From the NCBI GenBank assembly GCA_030651035.1, contig JAUSCK010000170.1, positions 1-48,350 of the forward strand: DNA of 48,350 bases. The letters run 5' to 3'. This document shows, in pieces, positions 25,267 to 33,783 of the stretch. The notes below the pieces were generated by a model. It was given only the letters and a program-made list of their open reading frames with translations. It had not been told where the DNA came from and did not search any database. The DNA comes from Elusimicrobiota bacterium (lineage in GTDB: Bacteria; Elusimicrobiota; Elusimicrobia; Elusimicrobiales; UBA9959). A program made the translations under genes and the position numbers. Numbering within the stretch: position 1 is the first letter of the stretch; each line of letters starts with the position of its first letter.

Positions 25267-25545
25267 TTATTTACCCTCGCCGGCCGCGTTGTGAAACCGA
25301 AGGCTCCTGCTGCCTTTTGCCCAAAGTTTACGCAGCGGCACGCCCTGCTCGTTGCGCTCTTTGCTTGGCTGGAAACAGAAATAGTCGCTCCCGCGGGCAA
25401 AGACCTTGCTGAACGCCGTGCCGAGAAATTCCCGCATTTCTTTCTCGTCCACAGCCTTCACGCTGAACCCGTCCTTAAGGCGCAGCGGAAAGTGTTTTTT
25501 CCGTATCTTCACAATATCCAGTTCAGAATTATTTTTATCGGTCAT
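25267..25545 (-). CDS. Small hypothetical protein
   Basis: 92 aa, basic and soluble, with KKHFPLRLKDGF, FARGSDYFCFQPS and a conserved-looking RKLWAKGSRSLRFH. No family recognised. Its first codons and upstream bases (25526-25548) are repeated at 28014-28036, where they precede a broken ORF. It begins the strand-wise run towards the methyltransferase gene, with an 11-bp gap. Confidence 0.45.
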   Translation of the reverse strand: MTDKNNSELDIVKIRKKHFPLRLKDGFSVKAVDEKEMREFLGTAFSKVFARGSDYFCFQPSKERNEQGVPLRKLWAKGSRSLRFHNAAGEGK

Positions 25546-25611
25546 ATAATGTTACCTCAAGTTTACCTCTAAGCCCAGTACAAATTATCGCGCGACATTT
25601 AAGGGACGTCC

Positions 25612-26178
25612 CTATCCCCGCAAGGGGTCCTGCCAGTTTAAAACGCGGTAATTGGAAATATCCAATTCGCCCTTAAACAACACGTGCGGCGCGTAACCCC
25701 ACAGCAGCGGGGGCTTATGTTCCGCTAGGCACTTGCGGTAATATTCTGCATTCAGTTCGGGCATGACGGAAAGCTCGCTCACAAGGCCTGCGCTGACCGG
25801 CGCGAAGTCGGAGGCCAGCAAGTCCTCCCCGTCCCCCCGGTCGGTGGAATTGCGGTACAGAATGGAGCGGGCGGCCACGTCCGCCACTGGGATCTCGAAC
25901 CACTCCCTCTGATACCTGTGGTGCTCAAATCCCATCTCAGAAAGGGTCCGGTAGATCAGTGCCGGGTGCATAAGCGACATGTGCAGCACGTCGTTCCAAA
26001 GGCAGTTCAAAGGCGGGATAACAAGCTTCATCAGCCACTCGCGCCCCTCATACTTTTTCACCACGCGGGAATAAATCACGGGCTGCTTTTCTTTAAGCGT
26101 AGTCAGCGGAAAAAGCCTGGATCCGATAAAGTCCGGCTGCTTCGCGTGGTAAACGAACGTCCCCTGTGTTTTTGTCAT
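25612..26178 (-). CDS. Conserved-looking hypothetical protein
   Basis: 188 aa, soluble, rich in aromatics: begins TFVYHAKQPDFIGSRLFPL, continues with EGREWLMKL and LNCLWNDVLHMSLMHPALIY, and ends in PLLWGYAPHVLFKGELDISNY. The even amino-acid usage and internal motifs suggest a real gene. I do not recognise a family. It lies 8 bp after a broken small ORF and downstream of the AlbA_2 gene at the left edge of the accessory island. Confidence 0.55.
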   Translation of the reverse strand: MTKTQGTFVYHAKQPDFIGSRLFPLTTLKEKQPVIYSRVVKKYEGREWLMKLVIPPLNCLWNDVLHMSLMHPALIYRTLSEMGFEHHRYQREWFEIPVADVAARSILYRNSTDRGDGEDLLASDFAPVSAGLVSELSVMPELNAEYYRKCLAEHKPPLLWGYAPHVLFKGELDISNYRVLNWQDPLRG

Positions 26179-26185
26179 TTAACTT

Positions 26186-26371
26186 TTACGTTCTCAAAGG
26201 TGTACCTTTTCCAAAATCTCGGTCATTCCTTATTGTATTCAGAAACCGTCTGCGGGGGTTTGCAAAAACCACCTCTTTAGCGTTGAATTTCTCCGGCCGC
26301 CAGCCGCCCAGTCAGACCTTCAACTGCCGGGCGTCGGCCTCATCTTCAAAAGAATGCTTTCCTGCCGCCAT
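26186..26371 (-). pseudogene. Small ORF interrupted by an in-frame TGA
   Basis: Reading from ATG 26371: MAAGKHSFEDEADARQLKV, then TGA, then in the same frame LGGWRPEKFNAKEVVFAN and RRRFLNTIRNDRDFGKG to a TAA at 26186. Both halves look coding, so a single TGG-to-TGA change has probably split a protein of about 61 aa. It lies between the AlbA_2 gene and the 188-aa gene, filling most of that 215-bp gap. Confidence 0.5.
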
Positions 26372-26393
26372 ATCCTAGCCCAGACGGATGTGC

Positions 26394-27725
26394 TCATTTC
26401 AACACCTCCCAATGGCCGCTTTTACGAGAGCCGGCCCGCTTCAATCTTCCAGAGATTTGCAGCTTCAGTATACTGCGTTGCACCGCGCTTTCAGATTTCA
26501 ATATCTGTAGCGATATCTCGGGAACAGTTAGGTTTGGGTTCTTTTGCAGTAGTTCCAGAATGTGAGCCGGAGTCTTTCCTAGCGTTTTTCCTAGCGTTTT
26601 TCCTAGCGTTTTTACCGGCGTTCCAGCTTCCCGCAAAGCGAACTCCACCCAAAGTCCGTTGTCCCAGCGGAAGGCGGGCGCAGGTTTGCCCGCAACGCGG
26701 CAGGCGTTCCGGATAAGGTCTATGCCTCGCCCCCAGGATTCCATAAATGCGACGCGAAAAAAGGCGTTGGCGATGTCCGGATTGCAGGGCGACGAAGCGT
26801 GTTTGGCGGTGAGGCGTTCAATCGTCCAATCCAGAGGCAAGTGTCCGGCATTCCAAATCATAAGCTTATTATGATAGACGCTGATTTGAATTGGTATGCC
26901 GGAGGCATAATCTTTGTGAGCGATAGCGTTGATGACGGCCTCGCGCAACGCCGCCTCCGGCACAGGAAAAGTTTCCAAGCGTTGTATGCCTTCGTAGGAG
27001 ATGCCGGCGCGCAGGTACTTGGTAAGCAGCAGGTCCAGGGTCTTTTCCACCTGGCTAAACAAGTCGCCGTGGATCTCGTCGTGATACAAGAGGTCGGAAT
27101 CAGTGCGAAAATAGCCAATTTTAACATAAGCGCCGGTGACGACACGCTCGGGCTCATCATGGAACAGCATAACCGCCGCCCGCTTCAAGTAGCCATGATC
27201 GAACAGTTGCAGTTTATCGAGAAGAACGGCATCAGGTTCCGCCAGCAACTCGGCGGAGAGCCGTTTGCTTTTCGTCGCCCGTTTTCTGAAGGTAGCAAGC
27301 GCCTGTGGCGACAGGTCAGCGACGGGAAAATGTGGTAGCGGCACGCCATCCCAGTGCCTGCCCTGCTTTTTCAAAAGAAAACGGTCCAGCGCCGCGCCTT
27401 TCAACTCCTGCTTGGTGCTGCCGCTGCGGTAGTGATACTCGCCCTTATAGCTTACGGGATACGGGTAAGGCTCCACCACAATTTCCATGTACTCTTTCCC
27501 GGCTTCTTCACGCAGGTTAACCTGCACCATAATGCCCAGGATGTCGCGCACTTTGTTGGGAATCTCACCCAGCAACTTCACCGCATTCGCCAAACCGACA
27601 ACCACCCCTTTATCGTTCCGTCCGATGTGCAGCACACCGCCGGCCGCGTTCGCGAAGCCGCAGATCCACTTCAGATATTCATCACGCCAGGATTCCTTGT
27701 ATTCGATATGCTGGTTTTCTTTCAT
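26394..27725 (-). CDS. AlbA_2-domain putative ATP-binding regulator (COG2865 type)
   Basis: 443 aa. The N-terminal AlbA_2/Schlafen-like domain shows HIEYKESWRDEYLKWICGFANAAGGVLHIGRNDKGVVVG. The middle has the ATPase-like block with EAALREAVINAIAHKDYASGIPIQISVY and FRVAFMESWGRGIDLI typical of COG2865. A winged helix closes the protein (HILELLQKNPNLTVPEISLQ). Between the last two lies LGKTLGKTLGKT, encoded by three perfect 12-bp repeats (26578-26613). These proteins are frequent in defence and mobile islands. No ribosome site is evident. Confidence 0.85.
   Translation of the reverse strand: MKENQHIEYKESWRDEYLKWICGFANAAGGVLHIGRNDKGVVVGLANAVKLLGEIPNKVRDILGIMVQVNLREEAGKEYMEIVVEPYPYPVSYKGEYHYRSGSTKQELKGAALDRFLLKKQGRHWDGVPLPHFPVADLSPQALATFRKRATKSKRLSAELLAEPDAVLLDKLQLFDHGYLKRAAVMLFHDEPERVVTGAYVKIGYFRTDSDLLYHDEIHGDLFSQVEKTLDLLLTKYLRAGISYEGIQRLETFPVPEAALREAVINAIAHKDYASGIPIQISVYHNKLMIWNAGHLPLDWTIERLTAKHASSPCNPDIANAFFRVAFMESWGRGIDLIRNACRVAGKPAPAFRWDNGLWVEFALREAGTPVKTLGKTLGKTLGKTPAHILELLQKNPNLTVPEISLQILKSESAVQRSILKLQISGRLKRAGSRKSGHWEVLK
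26578..26613. repeat. Triple 12-bp in-frame tandem repeat
   Basis: Three identical copies of cctagcgttttt (26578-26589, 26590-26601, 26602-26613). They encode a (LGKT)n linker between the ATPase-like and winged-helix parts of the AlbA_2 protein. The repeat length keeps frame, so copy number can change the linker without inactivating the gene. Confidence 0.9.
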
Positions 27726-27741
27726 TTTAAATTATCCATTC

Positions 27742-27960
27742 TCAATTTTCGGGTTCGACCACTCTGCAAACATCCTTGCCACAGGTTTTGCATTTGCCTT
27801 TAAGGATCAGAACTTTGCTTTCTATTTCCGCAGTCTCCAGGACAATTTGAACGGAGTCGCGGCAATTGCCGCACCACACATTTGCCAGAATCTTTCCCTG
27901 TGCCTCTTGGGGGATACGCTTCCAGCGCCTTGCAGCCGCAGGTATAAATTGACCAGTCAT
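27742..27960 (-). CDS. Small zinc-ribbon-like protein
   Basis: 72 aa. Two Cys pairs, WCGNCRDSV and KCKTCGKDVCRVVE, separated by about 25 residues, form a probable zinc ribbon. A basic, Pro/Ala-containing N-terminus (FIPAAARRWKRIPQEAQGK) precedes it. AAGGATGACAA gives a good ribosome site, and the start overlaps the TGA of a tiny upstream ORF (27957-28034). Same direction as the AlbA_2 gene, 17 bp upstream, so likely one operon. Role unknown; nucleic-acid or protein binding is possible. Confidence 0.7.
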   Translation of the reverse strand: MTGQFIPAAARRWKRIPQEAQGKILANVWCGNCRDSVQIVLETAEIESKVLILKGKCKTCGKDVCRVVEPEN

Positions 27961-28034
27961 TTGTCATCCTTCTTTATCAACCACGATATCATCAATGGTG
28001 GCGACTCCATTTTCGAATTGTTTTTATCGGTCAT
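27957..28034 (-). pseudogene. Tiny ORF with duplicated start, probably frameshifted
   Basis: ATG 28034 opens with MTDKNNS, as in the 92-aa gene at 25545, and ends with TGA overlapping the zinc-ribbon ATG. A second frame over the same bases reads QFENGVATIDDIVVDKEG, which looks more protein-like and would join the start if the A5 run at about 28021-28025 had one more A. Probable decayed small gene or leader peptide. Confidence 0.35.
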
Positions 28035-28065
28035 ATAGAGAAGAGGTGGCACCTTTTCCTTATTA

Positions 28066-28094
28066 ATTATCCCGGTTAGTCAACAAGTCAACAA
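28066..28094 (-). promoter_or_regulatory. Candidate promoter of the zinc-ribbon/AlbA_2 unit
   Basis: Minus strand TTGTTG (28094-28089), 17 bp, GATAAT (28071-28066). It sits 32 bp upstream of the tiny ORF and is the only promoter-like site seen in the 193-bp gap below the HEPN-motif gene. The gap holds no other gene. Confidence 0.4.
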
Positions 28095-28153
28095 CGTCCC
28101 CTGATTCCTCTTCGCACAATACTGATTATCCTTCCCAGGCTAAGCTTTGCGCC

Positions 28154-28744
28154 TTAGGCAGGGTGTTTCTCTTGTTTTAAAACAAAAATACACCCTGACT
28201 GCCGGTAACGTTCTTCAAAACGTATACGCAAAGCTTGATCTGCGGCCAACTTAGCTTTAAACCTATTAATCTCCGTAATAAAGAATCTTTTTAGCCCCCA
28301 GAGATTAACGTAATGGACCGCATTGTTTACAGTATGCCAGGAATTACCGTTTACTTCAGTTGTAAAGACGACATTTTCAGAAAGTCTTAAATCCAACGAG
28401 TATGAATGATGTAAAGCATTCCTGAATTTCCATACAAAACCCGCTTCTTCAATAGGCAACCCGCACACTTCAACAATAAACCTCTTAAATATTTCCCCAG
28501 ACTCACCGGCATTATTGTAAAACTTTGCCATCAAGTCGAAGCCTGTAAGTATCCCCATGGCCGCCAAATATGGAGCCTTGTGTTGGTCTTCTTCATCAGG
28601 TCCAAACTTGGATTCTTTTAAATATAAATGTTCCAAGTCCCTTCTTAAGAGATATAGCACCGGCCTCTCCCCCGATATTCGCAACTCTTGCGGCAATTCG
28701 GAAACCGGGCACGGGTCTAGAAAGAATTTCTCACTTGAGTTCAT
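28154..28744 (-). CDS. Hypothetical protein with HEPN-like RNxxxH motif
   Basis: 196 aa, largely helical, lower GC than the core genes. FVWKFRNALHHSYSL (Arg108, Asn109, His112/113) fits the Rx4H active-site motif of HEPN ribonucleases, placed at the end of a helix as in that superfamily; an upstream acidic helix (GILTGFDLMAKFY) would pair with it. It lies 53 bp downstream of hsdR, same strand, suggesting an accessory role in the restriction island. A run of G8 and T8 precedes the start. HEPN call is motif-based only. Confidence 0.55.
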   Translation of the reverse strand: MNSSEKFFLDPCPVSELPQELRISGERPVLYLLRRDLEHLYLKESKFGPDEEDQHKAPYLAAMGILTGFDLMAKFYNNAGESGEIFKRFIVEVCGLPIEEAGFVWKFRNALHHSYSLDLRLSENVVFTTEVNGNSWHTVNNAVHYVNLWGLKRFFITEINRFKAKLAADQALRIRFEERYRQSGCIFVLKQEKHPA

Positions 28745-28747
28745 TTA

Positions 28748-28763
28748 CCCCCCCCAAAAAAAA
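28748..28763. repeat. Homopolymer pair C8/A8 at the HEPN-motif gene start
   Basis: Eight C (28748-28755) followed by eight A (28756-28763). On the coding strand this is T8G8 ending 3 nt before the ATG, so the G run is also the only possible ribosome-binding sequence. Confidence 0.8.
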
Positions 28764-28797
28764 CGATACTATCAATAATTACCCCAATTTAGATTCA

Positions 28798-31143
28798 TTA
28801 TCGAACATACAAGTATTTCTGGAAATCAATAAACGTATTGCGGATATCTTGAACGCTGCCTAGCTGGGCGGTGGCGTCGTTTATGGCGTGGTATTTAAGG
28901 GTGAGAAGGTCAGGCAGCTTCTCCTGATCCAGTTCTTCGACGCCAGTTTCTATGTATTTCGCCAGGACAAAACCCAGGAATTCCTGCTGGCGTGAACTCA
29001 GTCCTGAATATATCTGGGCCTTTGCTTTATTCACCCGTTCCTCGCGGGTAATTGGCTTAACGGAATAAGCGATGTATTCCAGCACGTCAAACAGGTCGCT
29101 TTTTTCGGCGTCAACCAGCTTCTGAAGCGTAGAAAGGTCTTCCCGGGTGTAGCCGGCGACGGCAAGCTTGTCCAGCATGGCTTTGCGGGTTATGGGGTTA
29201 GACCAGACTTTGCGGAGTTCATCTTCGCTTTTAAAGAAATCCGGCAGCGTGCCGAACAAGCCAAGGATAAATTCCTCTGCGGAAACAGGTTTCCCTTCCG
29301 CGCTGTAGAATGAAGTGAGAACCGTGTATTGTATCTCCCGCTCTTTGCCGTCGGCAAGTTTTACTTTAACCTTCTTTGTGCAAACGCAGGGACGTTTGCC
29401 ACAGTCGGGGCAAAGGCACTGGCAGGGGCGCTGACCGCAGACAAAGCAGGGCTTAGCCGGCTTGGTTTCGCAGATACATGGCCGCTCACCGCACCTGCCG
29501 CAAACTTCGACTACCGGCTCGCCATCCCAATCAGTATCCGAGAAATGATGATAGGCGTCAACGAAATCATATATAGTGAAATATTCTTTACCCTCAAATA
29601 GGCGGGTGCCGCGGCCTATTATCTGCTTGAACTCTATCATCGATTTGATAGGGCGCATCAGGATTATGTTGCGTATATTGCGCGCGTCCACACCGGTGGA
29701 AAGCTTCTGCGAAGTGGTGAGGATGGTGGGGATGGATTTCTCGTTGTCCTGAAATTCGCGCAGGTACTGCTCTCCCAACTCTCCATCATTGGCGGTAACG
29801 CGCACGCAGTAATTGGGCTCAGTGCTGGTTTTAACCTGGTTTACCAAGTCGCGCACCAGCGCGGCGTGTTCCTGCGTTGCGCAGAAAACCAACGTTTTTT
29901 CTTTTTGGTTAATCTCTTTAAGGAAAATCTGCACACGCTTGGTTTCCCGCTCTTTTATCTCGATAATCCGGTTGAAGTCCTGCTCGGTATAGACTTTGTC
30001 AGTTTCTATTTCACCCTCTATCACATGGTCGTCGGAGGCGAAGCTATATTGGTCCAAGGTTGTGCCGACGCGCTTTAGGCGAAACGGAGTGAGGAAACCG
30101 TCGTTGATGCCTTCCTTGAGCGAATATATATAAACAGGCTCGCCGAAGTATTCGTAGGTGTCACGATTATCCTCGCGGCGGGGCGTGGCGGTAAGACCGA
30201 GTTGGACCGCCGGTGAGAAGTATTCCATGATGCCGCGCCAGTTGCTTTCGTCGTTGGCGCCGCCTCGGTGGCATTCGTCTATTACTATGAAGTCAAAATA
30301 GTCTTTGGGGTAGTCGCCGAAGTAGGGCGTATTTTCAGGGCCGCACATGAAGGTCTGGAAGATGGTAAAGAAGATGTTGCCGTTGGTTGGGACTTTACCT
30401 TTTTTGCGAATTTCATCGGGGCTGATGCGCACCAATGCGTCTTCGGAGAACGCGGTAAAAGCATTATAGGCTTGGTCGGCCAAAATATTTCGGTCAGCGA
30501 GGAATAGTATACGGGGCCGACGCGTTCCGTCCTTTTTAAGGTTCCAGCGTGTCTGGAAAAGTTTCCAGGCAATCTGAAAGGCGATAAAGGTTTTGCCGGT
30601 GCCGGTGGCGAGTGTCAGCAAAATGCGCGGTTTGCCATCGGCAATAGCGGCCATGGCATTGTTGATTGCGATTTCTTGGTAATAATACACATGTTTTGTG
30701 CCGCCTACGTCGTCGAATGGCACAGCATTGAACAGATCCCGCCATTGGTTTGTGACGGCAAACTTTTTATTCCAGAGTTCGTCGGGAGTGGGGAAGGCGG
30801 GGATTAAGCCTTCTTTGCCGGTTTGCATATCTATCTGGTAAATTTTCTTACCATTGCTGGCGAAGGTGACATCAAGACACATCTTTTCAGCGTAGTTTTT
30901 TGCCTGGGCCACGCCTTCGGCTACTTCCAGCTCATCGCTTTTAGCCTCAATAGCGGCTAGTTTGCGGCCTTTATAGGACAGCACATAGTCGGCGATAAGC
31001 GGTTTGGCTCGTTTGCCGCCTACCTGAATTTTACCCGCGGTAATATGGTATTCCCGGTGTACTTTTGAGCCTTCCGCCGCGCCCCAACCGCTGGCTTTCA
31101 ACTTGGGGTCAATAAGTTCCGCCCTAGTTTCGGCTTCGTTCAT
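28798..31143 (-). CDS. hsdR: Type I restriction endonuclease subunit R
   Basis: 781 aa motor and nuclease subunit (EcoEI-like). The N-terminal nuclease has IADYVLSYKGRKLAAIEAK (Asp52, Glu66, Lys68). The helicase follows with Walker A ATGTGKT (179-185), DECHRGG, GLTATPRR and a C-terminal motif VI-like QIIGRGTRL. A cysteine-rich insert of several C-x2-C/PC-x-C units (about residues 550-595, e.g. CFVCGQRPCQC) probably binds zinc, followed by the EcoEI-type C-terminal region. Start overlaps hsdS stop by 4 bp. Confidence 0.95.
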   Translation of the reverse strand: MNEAETRAELIDPKLKASGWGAAEGSKVHREYHITAGKIQVGGKRAKPLIADYVLSYKGRKLAAIEAKSDELEVAEGVAQAKNYAEKMCLDVTFASNGKKIYQIDMQTGKEGLIPAFPTPDELWNKKFAVTNQWRDLFNAVPFDDVGGTKHVYYYQEIAINNAMAAIADGKPRILLTLATGTGKTFIAFQIAWKLFQTRWNLKKDGTRRPRILFLADRNILADQAYNAFTAFSEDALVRISPDEIRKKGKVPTNGNIFFTIFQTFMCGPENTPYFGDYPKDYFDFIVIDECHRGGANDESNWRGIMEYFSPAVQLGLTATPRREDNRDTYEYFGEPVYIYSLKEGINDGFLTPFRLKRVGTTLDQYSFASDDHVIEGEIETDKVYTEQDFNRIIEIKERETKRVQIFLKEINQKEKTLVFCATQEHAALVRDLVNQVKTSTEPNYCVRVTANDGELGEQYLREFQDNEKSIPTILTTSQKLSTGVDARNIRNIILMRPIKSMIEFKQIIGRGTRLFEGKEYFTIYDFVDAYHHFSDTDWDGEPVVEVCGRCGERPCICETKPAKPCFVCGQRPCQCLCPDCGKRPCVCTKKVKVKLADGKEREIQYTVLTSFYSAEGKPVSAEEFILGLFGTLPDFFKSEDELRKVWSNPITRKAMLDKLAVAGYTREDLSTLQKLVDAEKSDLFDVLEYIAYSVKPITREERVNKAKAQIYSGLSSRQQEFLGFVLAKYIETGVEELDQEKLPDLLTLKYHAINDATAQLGSVQDIRNTFIDFQKYLYVR

Positions 31144-32330
31144 GATAGCGCCTCTACAAGTTCGCCGCTAAAGGCCTTCTGCAATATGGATTTTTTTAAT
31201 TCTTCAAGATTTGTTAGTTTATTTTGATATACACCTTCCAGTTTATTTACCTCAATAGAAAACGCATCGAGCTTAGCAACAATGGCACGTTGTTCGGCGA
31301 GTGATTTTGGAAAAGATATTTTTATTTGCTTGAGATTATCATTGTAAAGTCGAGATATTGTTGCCCCTTTAGTCGAATCCCAATTGCATGCCCCATAGAA
31401 ATTGCATAAATAATCGTTCAATACTTGCTTTTCGTCATTGTCAATCCAAACAATGTTGGAATCTTGAAAATATGCAGGCTTACCATCATACTTTACACGT
31501 CTTCCTATTGTCCCTGACGCAGATATGAGAATATCTCCTTTTTTAGGGAAAGAGAATTTCTTTCGAAACTCATCGTATATTTCTTTAGAAATATACGCGT
31601 TAGGTACTTTCCCAAAAGTTCCGATTTTATAAAATGGAATATCTCCTGTGGTGGTTGTTTGGTCTTTAAATACCCTCTTACACATTGACACTTTTCCCAT
31701 ATCGCCCAATTTCTTCTCTTCCCAATCTTCCCCTGGATTGGCAAAAATGTTTTGCAGATATGACTGAAAAAGTTCGCGGGCATTGGCGAGATTCTTTACG
31801 GCATTATCTTTTGCCTTGGCAATCGCGTAAAAAGCCTTATCCAAAACAGCCACAATGCGTTTTTGTTCGGGAAGGGGCGGGAAAGGGATTTCCACCGTTT
31901 TGACTAAATCTATATTTAGATTTCTTACAGTTGATCCTGCCGCAAGGCTATCAAACTGAGTGAAAATCAAAGGAGATCCAAGCAAATGATAAAGAAAGTC
32001 TGGATCGATATTCTTTTCTTTAGGCCTAAGAACCAACCAGCCGTCATGAATACACCCTTTTGTTTTCAAAATATATGGTCGACCAAAACTCATTGAGTTT
32101 GAAAGAATAAAATCACCTTCATAAACCATTCTTGAACGTTTCACCCCTTCTGGCCGTATTTTTTCTCTTGTCTCCGTTATATATTTCTCAACACCCTTAG
32201 TATCGCCGATTTTAATCCAATTTATCCCATCAGGTGATTCCGTGATAAATGAGTCAATAGGCCTTGGGGAACCGCCCCTTTCGATGGTTAATATTTCGCC
32301 CAGTTTTTTATGTTCCCACCCATTCTTCAT
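31140..32330 (-). CDS. hsdS: Type I restriction-modification specificity subunit S
   Basis: 396 aa with two target-recognition domains. Each starts with a W-E-x-KKLGE-type segment (GWEHKKLGEI near residue 4; DWEEKKLGDM near 200) and ends with a conserved helix region (PLPEQKRIVAVLDKAF; SLAEQRAIVAKLDAF). Two different recognition domains imply a bipartite asymmetric target. It is the most AT-rich gene of the three, as expected for a swapped module. ATGA overlaps with both hsdM and hsdR. Confidence 0.95.
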   Translation of the reverse strand: MKNGWEHKKLGEILTIERGGSPRPIDSFITESPDGINWIKIGDTKGVEKYITETREKIRPEGVKRSRMVYEGDFILSNSMSFGRPYILKTKGCIHDGWLVLRPKEKNIDPDFLYHLLGSPLIFTQFDSLAAGSTVRNLNIDLVKTVEIPFPPLPEQKRIVAVLDKAFYAIAKAKDNAVKNLANARELFQSYLQNIFANPGEDWEEKKLGDMGKVSMCKRVFKDQTTTTGDIPFYKIGTFGKVPNAYISKEIYDEFRKKFSFPKKGDILISASGTIGRRVKYDGKPAYFQDSNIVWIDNDEKQVLNDYLCNFYGACNWDSTKGATISRLYNDNLKQIKISFPKSLAEQRAIVAKLDAFSIEVNKLEGVYQNKLTNLEELKKSILQKAFSGELVEALS

Positions 32331-33781
32331 AGCAATTCCAAAACATCCTGCAGTATCTTCGCACTCTCCGCATCTAGTTTTCCGATTTCAGCCAAAATCT
32401 TTTTTGGATCGCGCAGGGCAGCTTCATCTTTTTTATTTGGATTTTTGACGGAAAGGTCACAGGTAGTTGCATCCACTTCACCGATATTAACTAACCAGGA
32501 GTTTTCGGAATCTGTCTTGGTCTTCTGTAATTTAACAAACTCAGCCAAATCATTTTCGTTTAATGGGCGCGTTTTGCCAAGGTTTCTATCTAGATCTAAA
32601 TGGTAAAACCATATCTTTCGGGTAGGGGAACCTTTTTCAAAAAAAAGAACCACGGTTTTTACGCCTGCACCAGTAAATGTTCCGCCGGGAAGATCCAGCA
32701 CAGTGTGCAGATTGCAGCTTTCCAGCAGCAGCCTGCGCAAACTGACAGAAGCATTATCAGTATTGGAAAGAAATGTGTTTTTTATAACTACGCCGGCCCG
32801 GCCGCCAGCTTTAAGTATCTTAATGAAATGCTGTAGGAACAAGAACGCGGTTTCGCCGGTTTTTATAGGGAAGTTCTGTTGGACCTCTATCCGCTCTTTA
32901 CCGCCGAACGGCGGATTGGCAAGAACAATGTTGTAGCGGTCCTTTTCCTGGATATCGGCAAGGTTCTCGGCCAGCGTATTGGTGTGCACAATATTAGGGG
33001 CTTCCACGCCGTGCAATATCATGTTCATCACGCCTATTATATAGGCCAATCCTTTTTTTTCTTTGCCGTAGAAGGTATTTTTCTGGAGTGTTTCGGCGTC
33101 TTTTGTGGTCAGGTTCTTGCTGGCTTTCAAATACTCAAACGCTTCGCACAAAAAGCCCGCCGACCCCACAGCGCCGTCATAAATCTTCTCGCCGATAGCC
33201 GGGGCAACCACTTTTACAATGGTTTTAATAAGCGGCCTGGGCGTATAATATTCACCGCCGTTCCGGCCGGCATTGCCCATGTTCTGGATCTTGCCTTCAT
33301 AGAGATGCGACATCTCATGTTTTTCGGTATGGGAACGGAAACGGAGTTCATCAATAAGATTGATGACTTCGCGCATATTATAGCCGCTCTGGATTTTATT
33401 TTTCAGCTCGCTGAAGATCTCGCCTATTTTATATTCAATGGTGTCGGCGCTTTCGGCATCGGTTTTAAACTTCTTCAGGTAGGGAAACAGCTTGTGGTCG
33501 ACAAAATCTTTCAGATCATCGCCGGTTAAAGCCTTATGATGGTCAATTTTACCATCCTTACCTTTAGGCGCCGCCCAGATTTCCCATTTATACTCCCGGC
33601 TGATAATAGCGGCGTGGGACTTCCCCCCAAGTTCCGCCGCTGTTTTCTTGTCTTTTTCAAGGTCTTCGAGGTATTTCAGGAACAGGATCCAGGAAGTTTG
33701 CTCCACATAATCCAGCTCGCTTGAACACCCGGCGTCTTTGTGGAGGATATCATCGATGTTCTTAAAAACCTGTTCAAACAT
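32327..33781 (-). CDS. hsdM: Type I restriction-modification methyltransferase subunit M
   Basis: 484 aa adenine-N6 methyltransferase. Motif I region YDGAVGSAGFLCEAFEYL, the catalytic NPPFGG (motif IV), and the preceding GGEYYTPRPLIKTIV are typical of HsdM. N-terminal helical domain begins MFEQVFKNIDDILHKDAGCSSELDYVEQTSWILFLKYL. AAAGGA precedes the ATG. First gene of hsdMSR; a possible broken small ORF lies directly upstream. Confidence 0.96.
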   Translation of the reverse strand: MFEQVFKNIDDILHKDAGCSSELDYVEQTSWILFLKYLEDLEKDKKTAAELGGKSHAAIISREYKWEIWAAPKGKDGKIDHHKALTGDDLKDFVDHKLFPYLKKFKTDAESADTIEYKIGEIFSELKNKIQSGYNMREVINLIDELRFRSHTEKHEMSHLYEGKIQNMGNAGRNGGEYYTPRPLIKTIVKVVAPAIGEKIYDGAVGSAGFLCEAFEYLKASKNLTTKDAETLQKNTFYGKEKKGLAYIIGVMNMILHGVEAPNIVHTNTLAENLADIQEKDRYNIVLANPPFGGKERIEVQQNFPIKTGETAFLFLQHFIKILKAGGRAGVVIKNTFLSNTDNASVSLRRLLLESCNLHTVLDLPGGTFTGAGVKTVVLFFEKGSPTRKIWFYHLDLDRNLGKTRPLNENDLAEFVKLQKTKTDSENSWLVNIGEVDATTCDLSVKNPNKKDEAALRDPKKILAEIGKLDAESAKILQDVLELL

Positions 33782-33783
33782 TT

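Noticed and set aside
25568..25614. Palindrome agggacgtccct and following bases as a REP-like element
   Set aside because: Only one copy was seen in the window, and the palindrome overlaps the end of a coding sequence, so a mobile origin cannot be supported.
26312..26314. TGA in the small ORF as selenocysteine or recoded Trp
   Set aside because: No SECIS-like element or sel genes are seen, the segment is not a redox motif, and other genes here use TGA as a stop.
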